DNA of 64,000 bases from Cupriavidus basilensis (GCF_000876015.1 NZ_BBQM01000001.1:140466-204465), one strand, 5' to 3'. Shown: positions 1 to 10,287, numbered from the stretch's first letter. Program-made: numbers and translations. The notes: generated from the sequence alone by a model not told the origin.

Positions 1-258
1 GCGGTTCTCGCTGGTGCCCTGGCCGTCGGCGGGGGCCGGGGCGGGCGCGCTCTGCAGGTTGACCGAGCCGTCGGCGGCCACGCGCAGCGGGCTTTCGATC
101 CAGTCGTTCTCGCGTTCGAGCAGCGGATTCTCGGTCAGGGCCTGTTCCACTTCCTGCTGCAGTTCGAGCGTGGACAGTTGCAGCAGGCGGATCGACTGCT
201 GGAGTTGCGGCGTGAGCGCGAGATGTTGCGAGAGGCGGAGCTGTAGCGACGGTTTCAT
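1..258 (-). CDS. rpoN: RNA polymerase sigma-54 factor RpoN, N-terminal part (cut by window edge)
   Basis: The 86 visible residues begin [20 protein letters not shown], which is the glutamine/leucine-rich Region I of sigma-54, the part that contacts activators and keeps the holoenzyme silent until an AAA+ activator acts. Region I is followed by the start of the acidic/proline-alanine Region II. The reading frame is open to base 1, so the core-binding and promoter-binding domains lie outside the window. It follows lptB on the same strand about 130 bp downstream, the usual lptCAB-rpoN order in Proteobacteria. The identification rests on Region I alone but that region is very characteristic. Confidence 0.95.
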   Translation of the reverse strand, partial: MKPSLQLRLSQHLALTPQLQQSIRLLQLSTLELQQEVEQALTENPLLERENDWIESPLRVAADGSVNLQSAPAPAPADGQGTSENR

Positions 259-391
259 GCGAGCTATTTTATGCCCAACTTCCGTACTGGTGGAACGGAA
301 ATTGCTATCGCTGGCGTCGCCGTGATCGTTTGCGGGGCGAAAGGCGGCATGAACGCCGCCTCGCGGGTGTCCCCGCGTGCCCCTCCCGCGG

Positions 392-1180
392 CTACATGCG
401 GAAGTTCTCGCCCAGGTAGACCTTGCGCACCGACTCGTTGGCGATGATGTCTTCCGGCTGCCCGGACGCCAGCACCGTGCCTTCGCTGATGATGTAGGCG
501 TGGTCGCAGATGCCCAGGGTCTCGCGCACGTTGTGGTCGGTGATCAGCACGCCGATGTTGCGCGCCTTGAGGAAGCTGACGATGCGCTGGATCTCGCCCA
601 CCGCGATCGGGTCCACGCCGGCGAACGGCTCGTCGAGCAGGATGAAGCGCGGCGCGGAGGCCAGCGCGCGCGCGATTTCCACGCGGCGGCGCTCGCCGCC
701 CGACAGCGACAGCGCCGGGTTGTCGCGCAGGTGGGCGATCTGCAGGTCGTCGAGCAGGGTGTCCAGGCGCCGCTCGATTTCGGCCTTGGCCAGCGGCTTG
801 CCGTCGTGGACCTGCAATTCCAGCACGGCGCGGATGTTCTCCTGCACGTTGAGCTTGCGGAACACCGACGCTTCCTGCGGCAGGTAGGACAGGCCCATGC
901 GGGCGCGCTCGTGGATGGCCAGGCCGCTGATGTGCTTGTCGTCGAGCACGATGTCGCCCTCGTCCAGCGCCACCAGCCCGACGATCATGTAGAACGAGGT
1001 GGTCTTGCCCGCGCCGTTGGGGCCGAGCAGGCCCACCACCTCGCCGCTCTTCACGTCGAGCGACACGTCCTTGACCACCGTGCGCGAGCCGTAGCGCTTC
1101 TTCAGGTGGCGCACGACGAGCGTGCTGCTTTCGGTCAGGACGTTGGTCGCGGACGACGGTTCGGTCAGGGTAGCGGTCAT
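392..1180 (-). CDS. lptB: LPS export ABC transporter ATP-binding protein LptB
   Basis: A 262-residue cytoplasmic ATPase that powers extraction of lipopolysaccharide from the inner membrane by LptFG. Walker [10 protein letters not shown] is at residues 53-61, followed by the signature [15 protein letters not shown], Walker [12 protein letters not shown] and an H-loop in ITDHNVRE. I chose the ATG at 1180 (MTATLTEP); an in-frame start at 1270 would add about 30 proline-rich residues overlapping lptA. It lies 34 bp downstream of lptA and upstream of rpoN in one operon. The N-terminal extension of about 20 residues before the ABC fold is slightly longer than in E. coli. Confidence 0.96.
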   Translation of the reverse strand: MTATLTEPSSATNVLTESSTLVVRHLKKRYGSRTVVKDVSLDVKSGEVVGLLGPNGAGKTTSFYMIVGLVALDEGDIVLDDKHISGLAIHERARMGLSYLPQEASVFRKLNVQENIRAVLELQVHDGKPLAKAEIERRLDTLLDDLQIAHLRDNPALSLSGGERRRVEIARALASAPRFILLDEPFAGVDPIAVGEIQRIVSFLKARNIGVLITDHNVRETLGICDHAYIISEGTVLASGQPEDIIANESVRKVYLGENFRM

Positions 1181-1214
1181 GAAGGCGTGAATCCGTGGGT
1201 CGGCTGTGGCGGGG

Positions 1215-1859
1215 TCAGGGGGCGGCGGGGGCCGGCGCGGGCTTGAGCGGCAGCGGGCTGGCGGCGGCACCGCTGGCGGGCTGCTCCTGGCGCGGCGACA
1301 GCACCGCGCGCACGCGCCCGGACGGGCTGCCCGCGGTGGCGTTGTCGGTGCCGCCGGTGGCCGTGTAGAACTCGTTGCGGCTGTCGTAGGTAATCACCGC
1401 GCCGCGGATCTCGTCGATCAGCTTGGCGCCGGCCAGACGCGCCATGCGGGCGTGGCCGATCAGCTTGGACAGGTCCTGCTTGCCGTCGGACTCGATGCGG
1501 TCGCCCCAGCCGTCGATGTATTCGTCGACGTTGTCGCGCTTCTGGCGGATGTAGGCCTGCCTGCCGCCCTTGGAGGTGGCCACCGCGTACTGGTAGCCCT
1601 CGGGGTCGGTGCGCACTTCCGCCGCGTCCGACTTCAGCACCATCGTGCCCTTGGTCAGCACCACGTTGCCGGTCAGTACGTACACCTGCTTGACGTCGTC
1701 GTAGCTGGCGTTGTCGGCCTCCAGCACCAGCGGCTTGTCGCGGTCGGCCTTCTCGGCGCGGGCCGGCGCGGCCAGCGCCAGGCCGAGGAGGGCCGCGGCC
1801 GTCATCAGGGCAGCCGTGCCGCGGCGGCGACAGGACGATGTCGTCAGGAATGGATTCAT
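1215..1859 (-). CDS. lptA: LPS transport periplasmic protein LptA
   Basis: The 214-residue precursor has a clear signal peptide (hydrophobic residues about 17-32, cleavage after APARA) and then an OstA/LptA beta-jellyroll domain with the family hallmarks [33 protein letters not shown] and a late [19 protein letters not shown] strand. LptA polymerises into the periplasmic bridge carrying LPS from LptC to LptD. The last 40 residues are a proline/alanine-rich tail, longer than in E. coli and typical of beta-proteobacteria. It lies between lptC and lptB. Confidence 0.94.
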   Translation of the reverse strand: MNPFLTTSSCRRRGTAALMTAAALLGLALAAPARAEKADRDKPLVLEADNASYDDVKQVYVLTGNVVLTKGTMVLKSDAAEVRTDPEGYQYAVATSKGGRQAYIRQKRDNVDEYIDGWGDRIESDGKQDLSKLIGHARMARLAGAKLIDEIRGAVITYDSRNEFYTATGGTDNATAGSPSGRVRAVLSPRQEQPASGAAASPLPLKPAPAPAAP

Positions 1860-1951
1860 ATTGGCGTGGTGGCGGTTGGCGCGGACGGCTGTGGCCCGCG
1901 GGCGGCTTCGTTTCTCTGGCGGTTTCCGGGTGGGGCCACGTCAGGCTCCGC

Positions 1952-2584
1952 TCACGGCCTGGCCGCGGGGCTGGCCGGCGGCGGGACCGTGATGATGGTG
2001 CCGTGTACGTTACCCAGCAATTGTACTTCGCGGGTGACGTTGTTGAAGACGAGCCCGTTGGCGGTCATCACGGAAGGCCCGCGCGTGAGCTTGACGGCCT
2101 TGTCGGTCTTGACGATGTCGTCGTTGACCAGCACCTGGAAATACTCGGAGGCGGCCGTCATGGGCGGGTCCTTGGACGGGTCGGGCCCCTGCGCGCGCAC
2201 GATCAGGGCGTTGCCGAACAGGTCCACCACCGAGCCCTCGGCGTTCATGGTGCCGCGGTCGGCATGGCCCGTGACCGGCGGGCGGCCGATCTCGTAGGCG
2301 CGCATGGCCGGCCTGGTCACTTCGTAGGTCTGGTCGTCGGCGAAGTGGATCATCTTGTCGCCGGTGAAGCGCATCTTGGTGTTGCCGTCCTCGGCCAGCT
2401 CGGTGGCCGAGAAGCGGACCATGTAGTAGTCCGGCTCGTGCTTGGCGCCGACCGGCCCGGCGGGCGCCTCGCGCGGCGAATTGACCTGCACCAGCCAGAA
2501 CGTGCTGCCGGCCACCAGCGCCATCAGCAGCAGGGGCAGCAGCCGCATGCCGAGCCGGCCGAGGGAGGACAGGAATTCCCGCAT
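1952..2584 (-). CDS. lptC: LPS export protein LptC
   Basis: 210 residues with one N-terminal membrane anchor (about residues 13-33, LRLLPLLLMALVAGSTFWLV-like) and a periplasmic LptC domain containing EPDYYMVRFSATELAEDG, a strand repeat around FTGDKMIHFADDQTYEV and the final NNVTREVQLLGNVHGTI. It receives LPS from LptBFG and passes it to LptA. The gene starts only 15 bp after the kdsD stop codon, so it is translationally close to kdsD. In most Burkholderiales I know, kdsC sits at this junction; here there is no room for it. Confidence 0.94.
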   Translation of the reverse strand: MREFLSSLGRLGMRLLPLLLMALVAGSTFWLVQVNSPREAPAGPVGAKHEPDYYMVRFSATELAEDGNTKMRFTGDKMIHFADDQTYEVTRPAMRAYEIGRPPVTGHADRGTMNAEGSVVDLFGNALIVRAQGPDPSKDPPMTAASEYFQVLVNDDIVKTDKAVKLTRGPSVMTANGLVFNNVTREVQLLGNVHGTIITVPPPASPAARP

Positions 2585-2599
2585 GTGTCGTGGCCGGCC

Positions 2600-3583
2600 T
2601 CAGATGACCTTGGCGCGGGTCAGGTCGTGGATGTGCAGCGCGCCCACCAGGCGGCCGTCGGCGTCGACCACCAGCATCTGGTTGATGCGGTTGGCCTCCA
2701 TCACCTGCACCGCTTCCACGGCGAGCTGGTCCGGGCCCACGGCGTGGGGCGAGCGGTGCATGACCTCGCTGATCGGCATGGTCTTCCAGTCGCGCGGCGT
2801 CTCCAGCAGGCGGCGCAGGTCGCCGTCGGTGAACACGCCGATCAGGCGCTCGTCCGGGTCCACCACGGCGGTCATGGCCATGCCCTTGCGGGTGATTTCC
2901 ATCAGCGCCTGGGCCAGCGGCGTGTTTTCGCGCACCTTGGGCACGGCGTTGCCGCTGCGCATGACGTCGCGCACGTGCGTGAGCAGCTTGCGCCCGAGCG
3001 CGCCGCCCGGGTGCGAGCGGGCGAAGTCTTCCTCGCCGAAGCCGCGCGCGTCCAGCACCGCCACCGCCAGCGCGTCGCCCATCGCCAGCGCGGCGGTGGT
3101 GCTCGCGGTCGGCGCCAGGTTGAGCGGGCAGGCTTCCTTCTCGACGCCGGCATTGAGGTGGGCGTCGGCCAGCTTGGCCAGCGCCGATTCCGGGTTGCCC
3201 GTCACCGAGATCAGCTTGGCGCCGATGCGCTTGACGATCGGGACGATCGACAGCAGCTCGGCGGTCTCGCCGGAATTGGAGAAGGCGATCAGCACGTCGT
3301 CGCGCGTGACCATGCCGAGGTCGCCGTGGCTGGCCTCGGCGGGGTGCACGAAGAACGAGGGCGTGCCGGTCGAGGCCAGCGTGGCCGCCACCTTGCGCCC
3401 GATGTGCCCGGACTTGCCCATGCCCGACACCACCACCCGGCCGGTGCACCCGAGCGTGAGCTCGACGGCGCGCGCGAACTCGCCGTCCAGGCGGCCCGCG
3501 AGGGCGGCAACGGCTTCGGCTTCGATCTGGAGCGTGTCGCGGGCGAGCCGAAGTGCTCGATCCGCATTGAAATTAGCTATCAT
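2600..3583 (-). CDS. kdsD: D-arabinose 5-phosphate isomerase KdsD/KpsF
   Basis: 327 residues, the normal length. It converts ribulose 5-phosphate to arabinose 5-phosphate, the first step of Kdo synthesis for LPS. Residues about 40-180 form the SIS sugar-isomerase domain (GMGKSGHIGRKVAATLASTG, the HPAEASHGDLGM segment, AFSNSGETAELL), and about 205-327 hold two CBS repeats (VRDVMRSG ... FTDGDLRRLLE ... ISEVMHRSPHAV). The ATG at 3583 (MIANFNADRAL) is chosen. A TATACT hexamer lies only 8 bp upstream on the same strand at 3592-3597, so a very short or absent leader is possible, but no good -35 is visible. It heads the kdsD-lptCAB-rpoN operon. Confidence 0.95.
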   Translation of the reverse strand: MIANFNADRALRLARDTLQIEAEAVAALAGRLDGEFARAVELTLGCTGRVVVSGMGKSGHIGRKVAATLASTGTPSFFVHPAEASHGDLGMVTRDDVLIAFSNSGETAELLSIVPIVKRIGAKLISVTGNPESALAKLADAHLNAGVEKEACPLNLAPTASTTAALAMGDALAVAVLDARGFGEEDFARSHPGGALGRKLLTHVRDVMRSGNAVPKVRENTPLAQALMEITRKGMAMTAVVDPDERLIGVFTDGDLRRLLETPRDWKTMPISEVMHRSPHAVGPDQLAVEAVQVMEANRINQMLVVDADGRLVGALHIHDLTRAKVI

Positions 3584-3736
3584 GGCGACGAAGTATACCA
3601 ACGAATGCGATGGCGCTTTGGCTGTTCCGGGGATCGGGGCGGCCGTTGCGGCTGCCGCGCCTGCCGCAACCCGCCGGCAGGGCCGCCCGCGCCGGGCCTG
3701 GCCCTGGCGCGGGACGGCGCACCCAGACCCCTTTCG

Positions 3737-5716
3737 ATGCATTCTCCGCTGGACCTGACTCTCGTGCTGCTGGCCGCCGCCGTGTTTGGCGTGGTCGCTT
3801 TCCGCATGCTGCAATTGCCGCCGATGCTGGGCTACCTGGCGGTCGGCATCCTGATCGGGCCGCACGCGCTCGGGCTGGCCAGCGATACCGCGCAGACCAA
3901 ATACCTGGCCGAATTCGGCGTGGTCTTCCTGATGTTCTCGATCGGGCTGGAGTTCAGCCTGGGCAAGCTCAAGGCCATGAAGCGCCAGGTGTTCGGCCTG
4001 GGCGGCTCGCAGGTGGTGCTGTCGATGCTGGCGGTGGTGCCGGCGAGCTGGCTGTTCAACTGGGCCTTCCCGCTGTCCTGGCAGGCCTCGGTGGCGCTCG
4101 GCGGGGCGCTGGCGATGTCGTCCACGGCCATCGTCTCCAAGATGCTGTCCGAGCGCCTCGAGCTGGAAAGCGAGCACGGGCGCAACATCATCAGCATCCT
4201 GCTGTTCCAGGACCTGGCCGTGGTGCCGCTGCTGATCGTGATCCCGGCGCTGTCGCGCGACCCCGGCGACCTGGTCATGGCGCTGGTGCTGGCCACGGTG
4301 AAGATCGCGGTGGCGCTGAGCGTGATCTTCTTCCTCGGCCAGAAAGTGATGAGCCGGTGGTTCCACGTGGTGGCCGCGCGCCGCTCGCAGGAACTGTTCA
4401 TGCTCAACCTGCTGCTGGTCACGCTGGGCATGGCGGCGCTGACCGAGCGGCTCGGGCTGTCGATGGCGCTGGGCGCCTTCATGGCCGGCATGCTGATCTC
4501 CGAGACGCCCTACCGCCACCAGGTGGAAGAAGACATCAAGCCGTTCCGCGACGTGCTGCTGGGGCTGTTCTTCGTCACCATCGGCATGCTGCTCAACATC
4601 CACGTGGTGCTGGACCACCTGTGGCTGGTGCTGGCGCTGCTGGTGGTGCCGATCCTGTTCAAGCTGCTGCTGATCGCCGGGCTGGCGCGCCTGTTCGGCT
4701 CGCGCCAGGGCGTGGCGATCCGCACCGGGCTGGGGCTGGCGCAGGCCGGCGAGTTCGGCTTCGTGCTGCTCAACCAGATCGACGGCCTCAACCTGGTGGA
4801 CCCGGTGCTGACCCAGGTCATCCTGGCCTCGATGCTGCTCTCCATGCTGGCCGCGCCGTTCCTGATCCAGTACAGCGACGCCATCGTGCTGCGCTTCGCC
4901 GCCAACGAATGGCTGATGCAGTCGCTGAACATGACGCGCATCGCCGTGCAGAGCCTGCAGACCGAGAAGCACGCCATCATCTGCGGCTTCGGCCGCAGCG
5001 GGCAGAACCTCGCGCGCATGCTGGAGCGCGAGGGCATCACCTACGTGGCGCTCGACCTCGACCCCGACCGCGTGCGCGAGGCCGCCGGCGCCGGCGACAC
5101 CGTGGTGTACGGCGACGCGGGCCGGCGCGAGGCGCTGATCGCCGCCGGCCTGCACCGCGCCGCGGCGGTCATCATCACCTACGCCAACACGCCGTCGGCG
5201 CTCAAGGTGCTGCACCACGTGCAGGAGCTCGCGCCGGCGCTGCCGGTGATCGTGCGCACGGTGGACGACTCGGAACTCGGCGTGCTGCAGAAGGCCGGCG
5301 CCACCGAGGTGGTGCCGGAGATCATCGAGGGCAGCCTGATGCTGGCCTCGCACGCGCTGGTGCTGCTGGGCGTGCCGATGCGGCGCGTGGTGCGCGGCGT
5401 GCAGCAGGCGCGCGACGCGCGCTACAGCCTGCTGCGCGGCTACTTCCACGGCCGCGACGACGACGAGGACATGGTGGAGCGCGAGTCGGTGCGGCTGTGC
5501 TCGGTCTCGCTCGGGCCGGACGCCACCGCGCTCGGGCGCAGCCTCGGCACGCTCGGGCTGGAGCGCATCGGCGTGGAGGTGACGGCGGTGCGCCGGCGCG
5601 GCATCCGCGCGTTCGACCCGCAGCCCGAGACCGTGCTGGAGCCGGGCGACATCGTGGTCCTGCGCGGCCAGCCCGAGGCGCTGGAAGCGGCGGAAAAGCG
5701 CATGCTGACGGGCTGA
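3737..5716 (+). CDS. CPA2-family K+(Na+)/H+ antiporter with RCK domain (KefB/YbaL type)
   Basis: 659 residues. The N-terminal ~400 residues are a 12-13-helix Na/H-exchanger fold ([62 protein letters not shown]). Residues ~410-530 are an RCK/TrkA-N NAD-binding domain with [13 protein letters not shown], and ~583-657 are a TrkA-C domain ending [18 protein letters not shown]. It probably exchanges cytoplasmic K+ or Na+ for protons under nucleotide control. The start follows CTTTCG without a strong ribosome-binding site; the open frame runs far upstream but only [18 protein letters not shown] begins at the first helix. It is divergent from kdsD. Confidence 0.93.
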   Translation: MHSPLDLTLVLLAAAVFGVVAFRMLQLPPMLGYLAVGILIGPHALGLASDTAQTKYLAEFGVVFLMFSIGLEFSLGKLKAMKRQVFGLGGSQVVLSMLAVVPASWLFNWAFPLSWQASVALGGALAMSSTAIVSKMLSERLELESEHGRNIISILLFQDLAVVPLLIVIPALSRDPGDLVMALVLATVKIAVALSVIFFLGQKVMSRWFHVVAARRSQELFMLNLLLVTLGMAALTERLGLSMALGAFMAGMLISETPYRHQVEEDIKPFRDVLLGLFFVTIGMLLNIHVVLDHLWLVLALLVVPILFKLLLIAGLARLFGSRQGVAIRTGLGLAQAGEFGFVLLNQIDGLNLVDPVLTQVILASMLLSMLAAPFLIQYSDAIVLRFAANEWLMQSLNMTRIAVQSLQTEKHAIICGFGRSGQNLARMLEREGITYVALDLDPDRVREAAGAGDTVVYGDAGRREALIAAGLHRAAAVIITYANTPSALKVLHHVQELAPALPVIVRTVDDSELGVLQKAGATEVVPEIIEGSLMLASHALVLLGVPMRRVVRGVQQARDARYSLLRGYFHGRDDDEDMVERESVRLCSVSLGPDATALGRSLGTLGLERIGVEVTAVRRRGIRAFDPQPETVLEPGDIVVLRGQPEALEAAEKRMLTG

Positions 5717-5762
5717 TGCCCGCCGTCAGGCAAATGCGCGGATCGCGGTCAGCTACCTACCG

Positions 5763-6155
5763 TCAGGCCGCCGCGCGCGGCGCGGCCGTGGCGCTCGCCG
5801 CGCCGTCGGCCCACGACGGCGGCAGGCCTTCGAGCACCGAGCGCGCGTCGAGCGAGCGGATCGGCACCAGCGGGTCGGCCGGGATGCGGCCCTCGCCCTG
5901 CAGCATCAGGTAGCGCAGGCAGCACACGCGCAGGAAGGACGTGAAATTGGCCGCCTCGCCCCGGTAGGCCACCAGTTCGTCGTGCAGCCGCGTGATCAGC
6001 TGGCCCACGCTCATGGCGTCGCGCCGGGCCAGCGTTTCCAGCACTTCCCAGAACAGGCTTTCCAGGCGGATGCTGGTGGCCACGCCATGCAGCCGCAGCG
6101 AGCGCGACTGGCACAGATACGACTCCGGATTGGCCCGGATGAAGATTTCGCACAT
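5763..6155 (-). CDS. Ribbon-helix-helix domain protein
   Basis: A 130-residue protein starting [20 protein letters not shown], with the pattern [27 protein letters not shown] typical of the RHH_4 ribbon-helix-helix family (aryl-sulfate-sulfotransferase-associated or stand-alone). The first ~75 residues form the RHH fold and the rest is alanine/proline-rich. A GGGAG lies just upstream of the 6155 start; a start at 6197 would add 14 residues without family similarity. Possible DNA-binding role, target unknown. It is convergent with the antiporter and lies next to the DJ-1 gene on the same strand. Confidence 0.75.
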   Translation of the reverse strand: MCEIFIRANPESYLCQSRSLRLHGVATSIRLESLFWEVLETLARRDAMSVGQLITRLHDELVAYRGEAANFTSFLRVCCLRYLMLQGEGRIPADPLVPIRSLDARSVLEGLPPSWADGAASATAAPRAAA

Positions 6156-6218
6156 GGGAGACTCCCGTTCGGCGCGGCCGGCGGGCAACGCAAGCACGCG
6201 GGCCGCCTCCGGCAGCCT

Positions 6219-6797
6219 CTAATGTACGATCCGGGTGCCCAGCACCGCAAGGAACTGCGCCAGCCAGGCCGGGTGCGCCGGCCATGCCGGGGCGGTCACG
6301 AGGTTGCCGTCGGTATGGGCCTGGTCCACCGGGATGTCGGCGTACTTGCCGCCGGCCAACCGCACTTCCGGCGCGCAGGCCGGGTAGGCCGAGCAGGTGC
6401 GCCCTTCCAGCACGCCCGCGGCGGCCAGCAGTTGCGCGCCGTGGCAGACCGCGGCGATCGGCTTGCCGGCGCCGGCGAAGTGGCGCACGATCTCCAGCAC
6501 GCGCTCGTTCAGGCGCAGGTATTCGGGGGCGCGCCCGCCCGGGATCACCAGCGCATCGTAGGCGGCGGGATCGACCTCGGCGAAGGTCGCGTTGAGCGCG
6601 AAGTTGTGGCCGCGCTTCTCGCTGTAGGTCTGGTCGCCCTCGAAGTCATGGATGGCGGTCGCGCAGCTCGCGCCGGCCTTCTTGTCCGGGCAGACCGCGT
6701 GCACCGTGTGGCCGACCATCTGGAGCGCCTGGAACGGCACCATCGTTTCGTAGTCCTCGGCGTAGTCGCCGACCAGCATCAAGATCTTTTTTGCCAT
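6219..6797 (-). CDS. DJ-1/PfpI family protein (class-I glutamine amidotransferase fold)
   Basis: 192 residues with a flavodoxin-like DJ-1/PfpI fold: start [17 protein letters not shown] with the conserved acidic residue E14, [13 protein letters not shown], and the nucleophile elbow [14 protein letters not shown] with Cys118-His119. Members are glyoxalase III, protein/nucleotide deglycase or chaperone-like; the exact activity cannot be read from sequence. The start is supported by a purine-rich GAGACC 5-8 bases upstream, while the upstream in-frame extension is low-complexity Arg/Ala. Transcribed divergently from apt across a 216-bp gap. Confidence 0.88.
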   Translation of the reverse strand: MAKKILMLVGDYAEDYETMVPFQALQMVGHTVHAVCPDKKAGASCATAIHDFEGDQTYSEKRGHNFALNATFAEVDPAAYDALVIPGGRAPEYLRLNERVLEIVRHFAGAGKPIAAVCHGAQLLAAAGVLEGRTCSAYPACAPEVRLAGGKYADIPVDQAHTDGNLVTAPAWPAHPAWLAQFLAVLGTRIVH

Positions 6798-7013
6798 CGC
6801 GGTCTCCTGTATGGTTACGGGTGCCCGGCGGGGCGCACGCGCGGACGGACCGCGCGCCCGGCCCGCCCGGCGCGAGCCCATTGTGTTGCCGTTCGCGGCC
6901 GCCCGGGTAGTAACCCATTACCGCATCCTGTCCCGCAGCCTGTTCCGCACCCCTCCGGCATCCGGCCACCGCGGCCGGCCTGCCGGGCCGGCAGGCCGCA
7001 CCAACGAGTTCCC

Positions 7014-7586
7014 ATGCCCAATACCACCATCCAGTCGTCCGCCCTCGGCCACGTCACCGAATACCTGCGCGAGCGGATCCGCACCGTGCCCGACTGGCCG
7101 CAGCCCGGCGTGATGTTCCGCGACATCACCCCGCTGCTGCAGGACCCCAAGACCCTGCGCGTGCTGATCGACGTCTTCGTCCACCGCTACATGGACGCCC
7201 GCCTGGACCTGGTCGCCGGCATCGACGCGCGCGGCTTCATCCTCGGCGCGATCGTCGCCTACGAGCTCAACCTCGGCTTCGTGCCGATCCGCAAGAAGGG
7301 CAAGCTGCCGTTCCAGACCGTGTCCGAGGAATACGAGCTCGAATACGGCAGCGCCACCGTCGAGATCCACGCCGACGCCTGCAAGCCCGGCGACCGCGTG
7401 CTGCTGATCGACGACCTGATCGCCACCGGCGGCACCATGATGGCCGGGCGCAAGCTGCTCGAGCGCCTGGGCGCCACCGTGGTGGAGGGCGCGGCCATCG
7501 TCGACCTGCCCGAGCTGGGCGGCTCGCGCCTGCTGCTCGACAGCGGGCTGCCGCTGTTTACCGTGTGCCGCTTCGACGGGCACTGA
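7014..7586 (+). CDS. apt: Adenine phosphoribosyltransferase
   Basis: 190 residues. It salvages adenine with PRPP to AMP in the cytoplasm. The PRPP-binding loop [13 protein letters not shown] is at residues 129-141, the [15 protein letters not shown] adenine-pocket segment near 31-45, and [10 protein letters not shown] near 69-78, all diagnostic of APRT rather than xanthine or hypoxanthine enzymes. The ATG at 7014 gives the family length; the frame is open upstream but low-complexity. A LysE-type exporter follows after 40 bp on the same strand, possibly co-transcribed. Confidence 0.95.
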   Translation: MPNTTIQSSALGHVTEYLRERIRTVPDWPQPGVMFRDITPLLQDPKTLRVLIDVFVHRYMDARLDLVAGIDARGFILGAIVAYELNLGFVPIRKKGKLPFQTVSEEYELEYGSATVEIHADACKPGDRVLLIDDLIATGGTMMAGRKLLERLGATVVEGAAIVDLPELGGSRLLLDSGLPLFTVCRFDGH

Positions 7587-7626
7587 AGCCGGGCGCGCGC
7601 CTGAATCAATCACCGGAGCCTCTGCC

Positions 7627-8241
7627 ATGCCGGATCTGCTGCTGTTCCTCGTCACCTCGGTCGCCATCACGCTGGCGCCCGGGCCCGACAACCTCCAGGT
7701 GCTGGCGCGCGGCATGGCGCAGGGGCGCCGCGCCGGCGTGGTGGCGGCGCTCGGCTTCGCCTCGGGCTGCCTGTTCCACACCGTGGTGGCCGCGGTCGGG
7801 CTGGCGGCGGTGCTGCGCTCCTCGCCGCTGGCGTTCCAGTGCATCAAGTTCGCCGGCGCGGCCTACCTGATCTGGATCGGCATCCAGGCGCTGCGCTCGC
7901 GCGGCGCGCTCGGCCGGGGCGCCGACGCGCCGGCGGTGCCGCTGGCGCGGGTGTTCCGCCAGAGCGTGCTGGCCAACCTGATGAACCCCAAGGTGACGCT
8001 GTTCTTCCTGGTGTTCCTGCCGCAGTTCGTGCGCGCCGACGCCGCCCACGCGGGCTGGCAGATGCTGCTGCTGGGCATGGTGTTCATGCTGCAGACGGCG
8101 GTGGTGTTCTCGCTGTTCGGGCTGTTCGCCGGCGTGCTGGGCGACTGGCTCCGGCACCGGCCGCGCGCGGGCCGCTGGCTCGACCGCGTGGCCGGCGCCA
8201 TCTTCGTGGCGCTCGGCGTCAAGGTCGCGCTGCCGGCCTGA
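7627..8241 (+). CDS. LysE/RhtB family amino-acid exporter
   Basis: 204 residues, the standard LysE/RhtB length, with about six membrane helices and the family signature near the N terminus SVAITLAPGPDNLQVLARGMAQGRRAG, followed by KFAGAAYLIWIGIQALRS and LANLMNPKVTLFFLVFLPQFV. These carriers export amino acids or homoserine lactone-like metabolites across the inner membrane; substrate unknown. GGAG lies 8 bp upstream of the ATG. It is 40 bp downstream of apt. Confidence 0.9.
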   Translation: MPDLLLFLVTSVAITLAPGPDNLQVLARGMAQGRRAGVVAALGFASGCLFHTVVAAVGLAAVLRSSPLAFQCIKFAGAAYLIWIGIQALRSRGALGRGADAPAVPLARVFRQSVLANLMNPKVTLFFLVFLPQFVRADAAHAGWQMLLLGMVFMLQTAVVFSLFGLFAGVLGDWLRHRPRAGRWLDRVAGAIFVALGVKVALPA

Positions 8242-8500
8242 ACGCGCGCGGGCGGCCCGGCGCCGCCGCGTTGCGCCGCGTGCCCACGCCCTGTCCGCCC
8301 CCCGTCCGCGGCGTTGCCCGCCCATGCGTGGCGGCGCATAATGCCCTCTTGACAACGATACGATGGCCGGGCGGCACCTTGCGCCGGCATTTGCATCAGC
8401 TCCGGCATCAGCGCCGCGCCCGGCCCCGCGTCCGGCCCCGCATCTTCCGGCTCCTGCATCTGCCCTCGCAACGGCGGCACCGGTCACAAAAGGGCAGACC

Positions 8501-10183
8501 ATGGGCGTTCTACTTCATTTGCTTTCCGGCGTGGCGCTGCTGGTGTGGGGCACCAACATCGTCAAGGTGGGCATCCTGCGCGTGTACGGCGCCAACCTGC
8601 GCCACGTGCTCTCCTCCAGCATCGCCAACCGTTTCACGGCGTTCGCCGCCGGCCTCGGCGTGACCGGGCTGGTACAGAGCAGCAACGCCACCGCGGTGAT
8701 CGTCAGCTCCTTCGTCGGCCAGGGCCTGATCGCCGTGGCGCCGGCGCTGGCCATCATGCTGGGCGCCAACGTGGGCACCGCGGTGATGGTGCAGGTGTTC
8801 TCGCTGGACCTGTCGTGGCTGTCGCCGCTGCTGATCTTCGTCGGCGTGATCCTGCACCTGAGCTGGAAGGGCAACAAGCCCGGCCACGTCGGCCGCGTGC
8901 TGATCGGCCTGGGGCTCATCACGCTGGCGCTCGAGCTGATCTCCATCGCCACCCGGCCGGTGGTGCAGGCCGCCGGCGTCAAGGTGCTGTTCGGCACGCT
9001 GACCGGCGACCCCACGCTGGACATGCTGGTCGGCGCCTTCCTCACCATCCTGTGCTATTCCAGCCTGGCGGTGGTGCTGTTCTGCGGCGCGCTGGCCTCG
9101 GCCGGCGTGGTCTCGCTGCACGTGGCGATGGCGCTGGTGCTGGGCGCCAACCTCGGCTCCGGCATCTCCGCGCTGCTGACCACCTCGGGCAACAACCAGC
9201 CCGGCAAGCGCGTCACGCTGGGCAACCTGCTGTCGCGCCTGCTCGGCTGCGTGATCGCGCTGCCGCTGCTGGGACAGGCCGAGCGCCTGCTGGCGCTGCT
9301 CGACGCCGATCCGCAGCGGCTGGTGGTCAACTTCCACCTGCTCTTCAACGTGGCGCTGGCGGTGCTGCTGCTGGGCGCCACCGGCCCGCTCGCGCGCCTG
9401 TGCGAAGCGGTGCTGCCGGGGCGCAACACCGGCGACAGCCAGGTCACGCCGCGCCACCTCGACGCCGCCGCGCTGACCACGCCCACGCTGGCGCTGTCCA
9501 ACGCCGCGCGCGAAGTGCTGCGCATCGGCGACCGCATCGAGCAGATGCTCGACAACATGCTGCGCGTGCTGCGCACCAATGACGCCAAGCTGGCCACCGC
9601 CACCTGCCGCATCGACGACGAGGTCGACGACCTCTACACCGCGATCAAGCTCTACCTCACCCAGATCAGCCTGGAAGCGCTGGACGAGCGCGACGGCCGC
9701 CGCTGGACCGAGATCATCTCGCTCACCATCAACCTCGAGCATGCCGGCGACATCATCGAGCGCATCCTGCTCGACGCGCGCGAGAAGAAGATCGCCCACA
9801 ACCTGGCGTTCTCGGAAGCGGGCATGGAGGAAATCGCGCAGATGCACGCGCGCGTGGTGGCGAACCTGCGGCTGGGGTTGTCGGTGTTCCTCTCCGGCGA
9901 CCTCAAGAGCGCGCAGCAGCTCATGAGCGAGAAAGCCACCTTCCGCGAACTGGAGCGCCGGTTCGCGCGCAACCACCTGCAGCGCATTGCGGTGCAGACC
10001 GCGGAGAGCATCGAGACCAGCTCGCTGCATCTCGACATCATCAGCAATCTCAAGCGGCTCAATTCGCTGTTCTGCGCCACGGCGTATCCGGTGCTGGAGG
10101 AAGCGGGGGTGCTGAATCGGAGCCGGATGAAGGAGGATGATGGGGAGCCGCCGGTGGGGGTGGTGTCTTCGGCGGGGGTTTGA
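8501..10183 (+). CDS. Na/Pi cotransporter family protein with C-terminal PhoU-like domain
   Basis: 560 residues. The first ~330 form two inverted Na/Pi-cotransporter repeats (GLGVTGLVQSSNATAVIVSS and VLGANLGSGISALLTTSG are the QSS-type repeats), and residues ~360-540 are a helical PhoU-like domain (DRIEQMLDNMLRVLRTN ... INLEHAGDIIERIL). Predicted inner-membrane phosphate (or anion) uptake or regulation. The ATG at 8501 directly opens the first helix (MGVLLHLLSGVALLVWG). The last 34 sense codons before the stop contain only one C-ending codon, against 16 of the preceding 33; this sudden shift abuts the palindromic repeat that begins 30 bp downstream. Confidence 0.92.
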   Translation: MGVLLHLLSGVALLVWGTNIVKVGILRVYGANLRHVLSSSIANRFTAFAAGLGVTGLVQSSNATAVIVSSFVGQGLIAVAPALAIMLGANVGTAVMVQVFSLDLSWLSPLLIFVGVILHLSWKGNKPGHVGRVLIGLGLITLALELISIATRPVVQAAGVKVLFGTLTGDPTLDMLVGAFLTILCYSSLAVVLFCGALASAGVVSLHVAMALVLGANLGSGISALLTTSGNNQPGKRVTLGNLLSRLLGCVIALPLLGQAERLLALLDADPQRLVVNFHLLFNVALAVLLLGATGPLARLCEAVLPGRNTGDSQVTPRHLDAAALTTPTLALSNAAREVLRIGDRIEQMLDNMLRVLRTNDAKLATATCRIDDEVDDLYTAIKLYLTQISLEALDERDGRRWTEIISLTINLEHAGDIIERILLDAREKKIAHNLAFSEAGMEEIAQMHARVVANLRLGLSVFLSGDLKSAQQLMSEKATFRELERRFARNHLQRIAVQTAESIETSSLHLDIISNLKRLNSLFCATAYPVLEEAGVLNRSRMKEDDGEPPVGVVSSAGV

Positions 10184-10256
10184 GGTTGATGGGGGGGAAG
10201 GTTTTGGAGGTCTAAAGTCAAAGTCAAAGTCAAAGGCTTTCGCTCCTCCGGAGCGA

Positions 10257-10287
10257 CCTACTTTCTTTTGTCCGAAAAGAAAGTAGG
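10257..10287. repeat. Left terminal AT-rich hairpin of palindromic element, copy A
   Basis: Perfect 13-bp stem CCTACTTTCTTTT / AAAAGAAAGTAGG with 5-nt loop GTCCG. No T-run follows, so it is not a textbook terminator, although it sits 73 bp after the Na/Pi stop and could act as a bidirectional transcript end. Confidence 0.85.

Noticed and set aside
2600..5449. Minus-strand frame that extends kdsD upstream through the antiporter gene
   Set aside because: Only the last 327 codons match KdsD; the upstream part is a shadow of the antiporter with low-complexity composition.
10214..10235. Tandem AAAGTC units as a CRISPR or satellite array
   Set aside because: Only three to four 6-bp units with no spacers. 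They belong to the left edge of the palindromic element.
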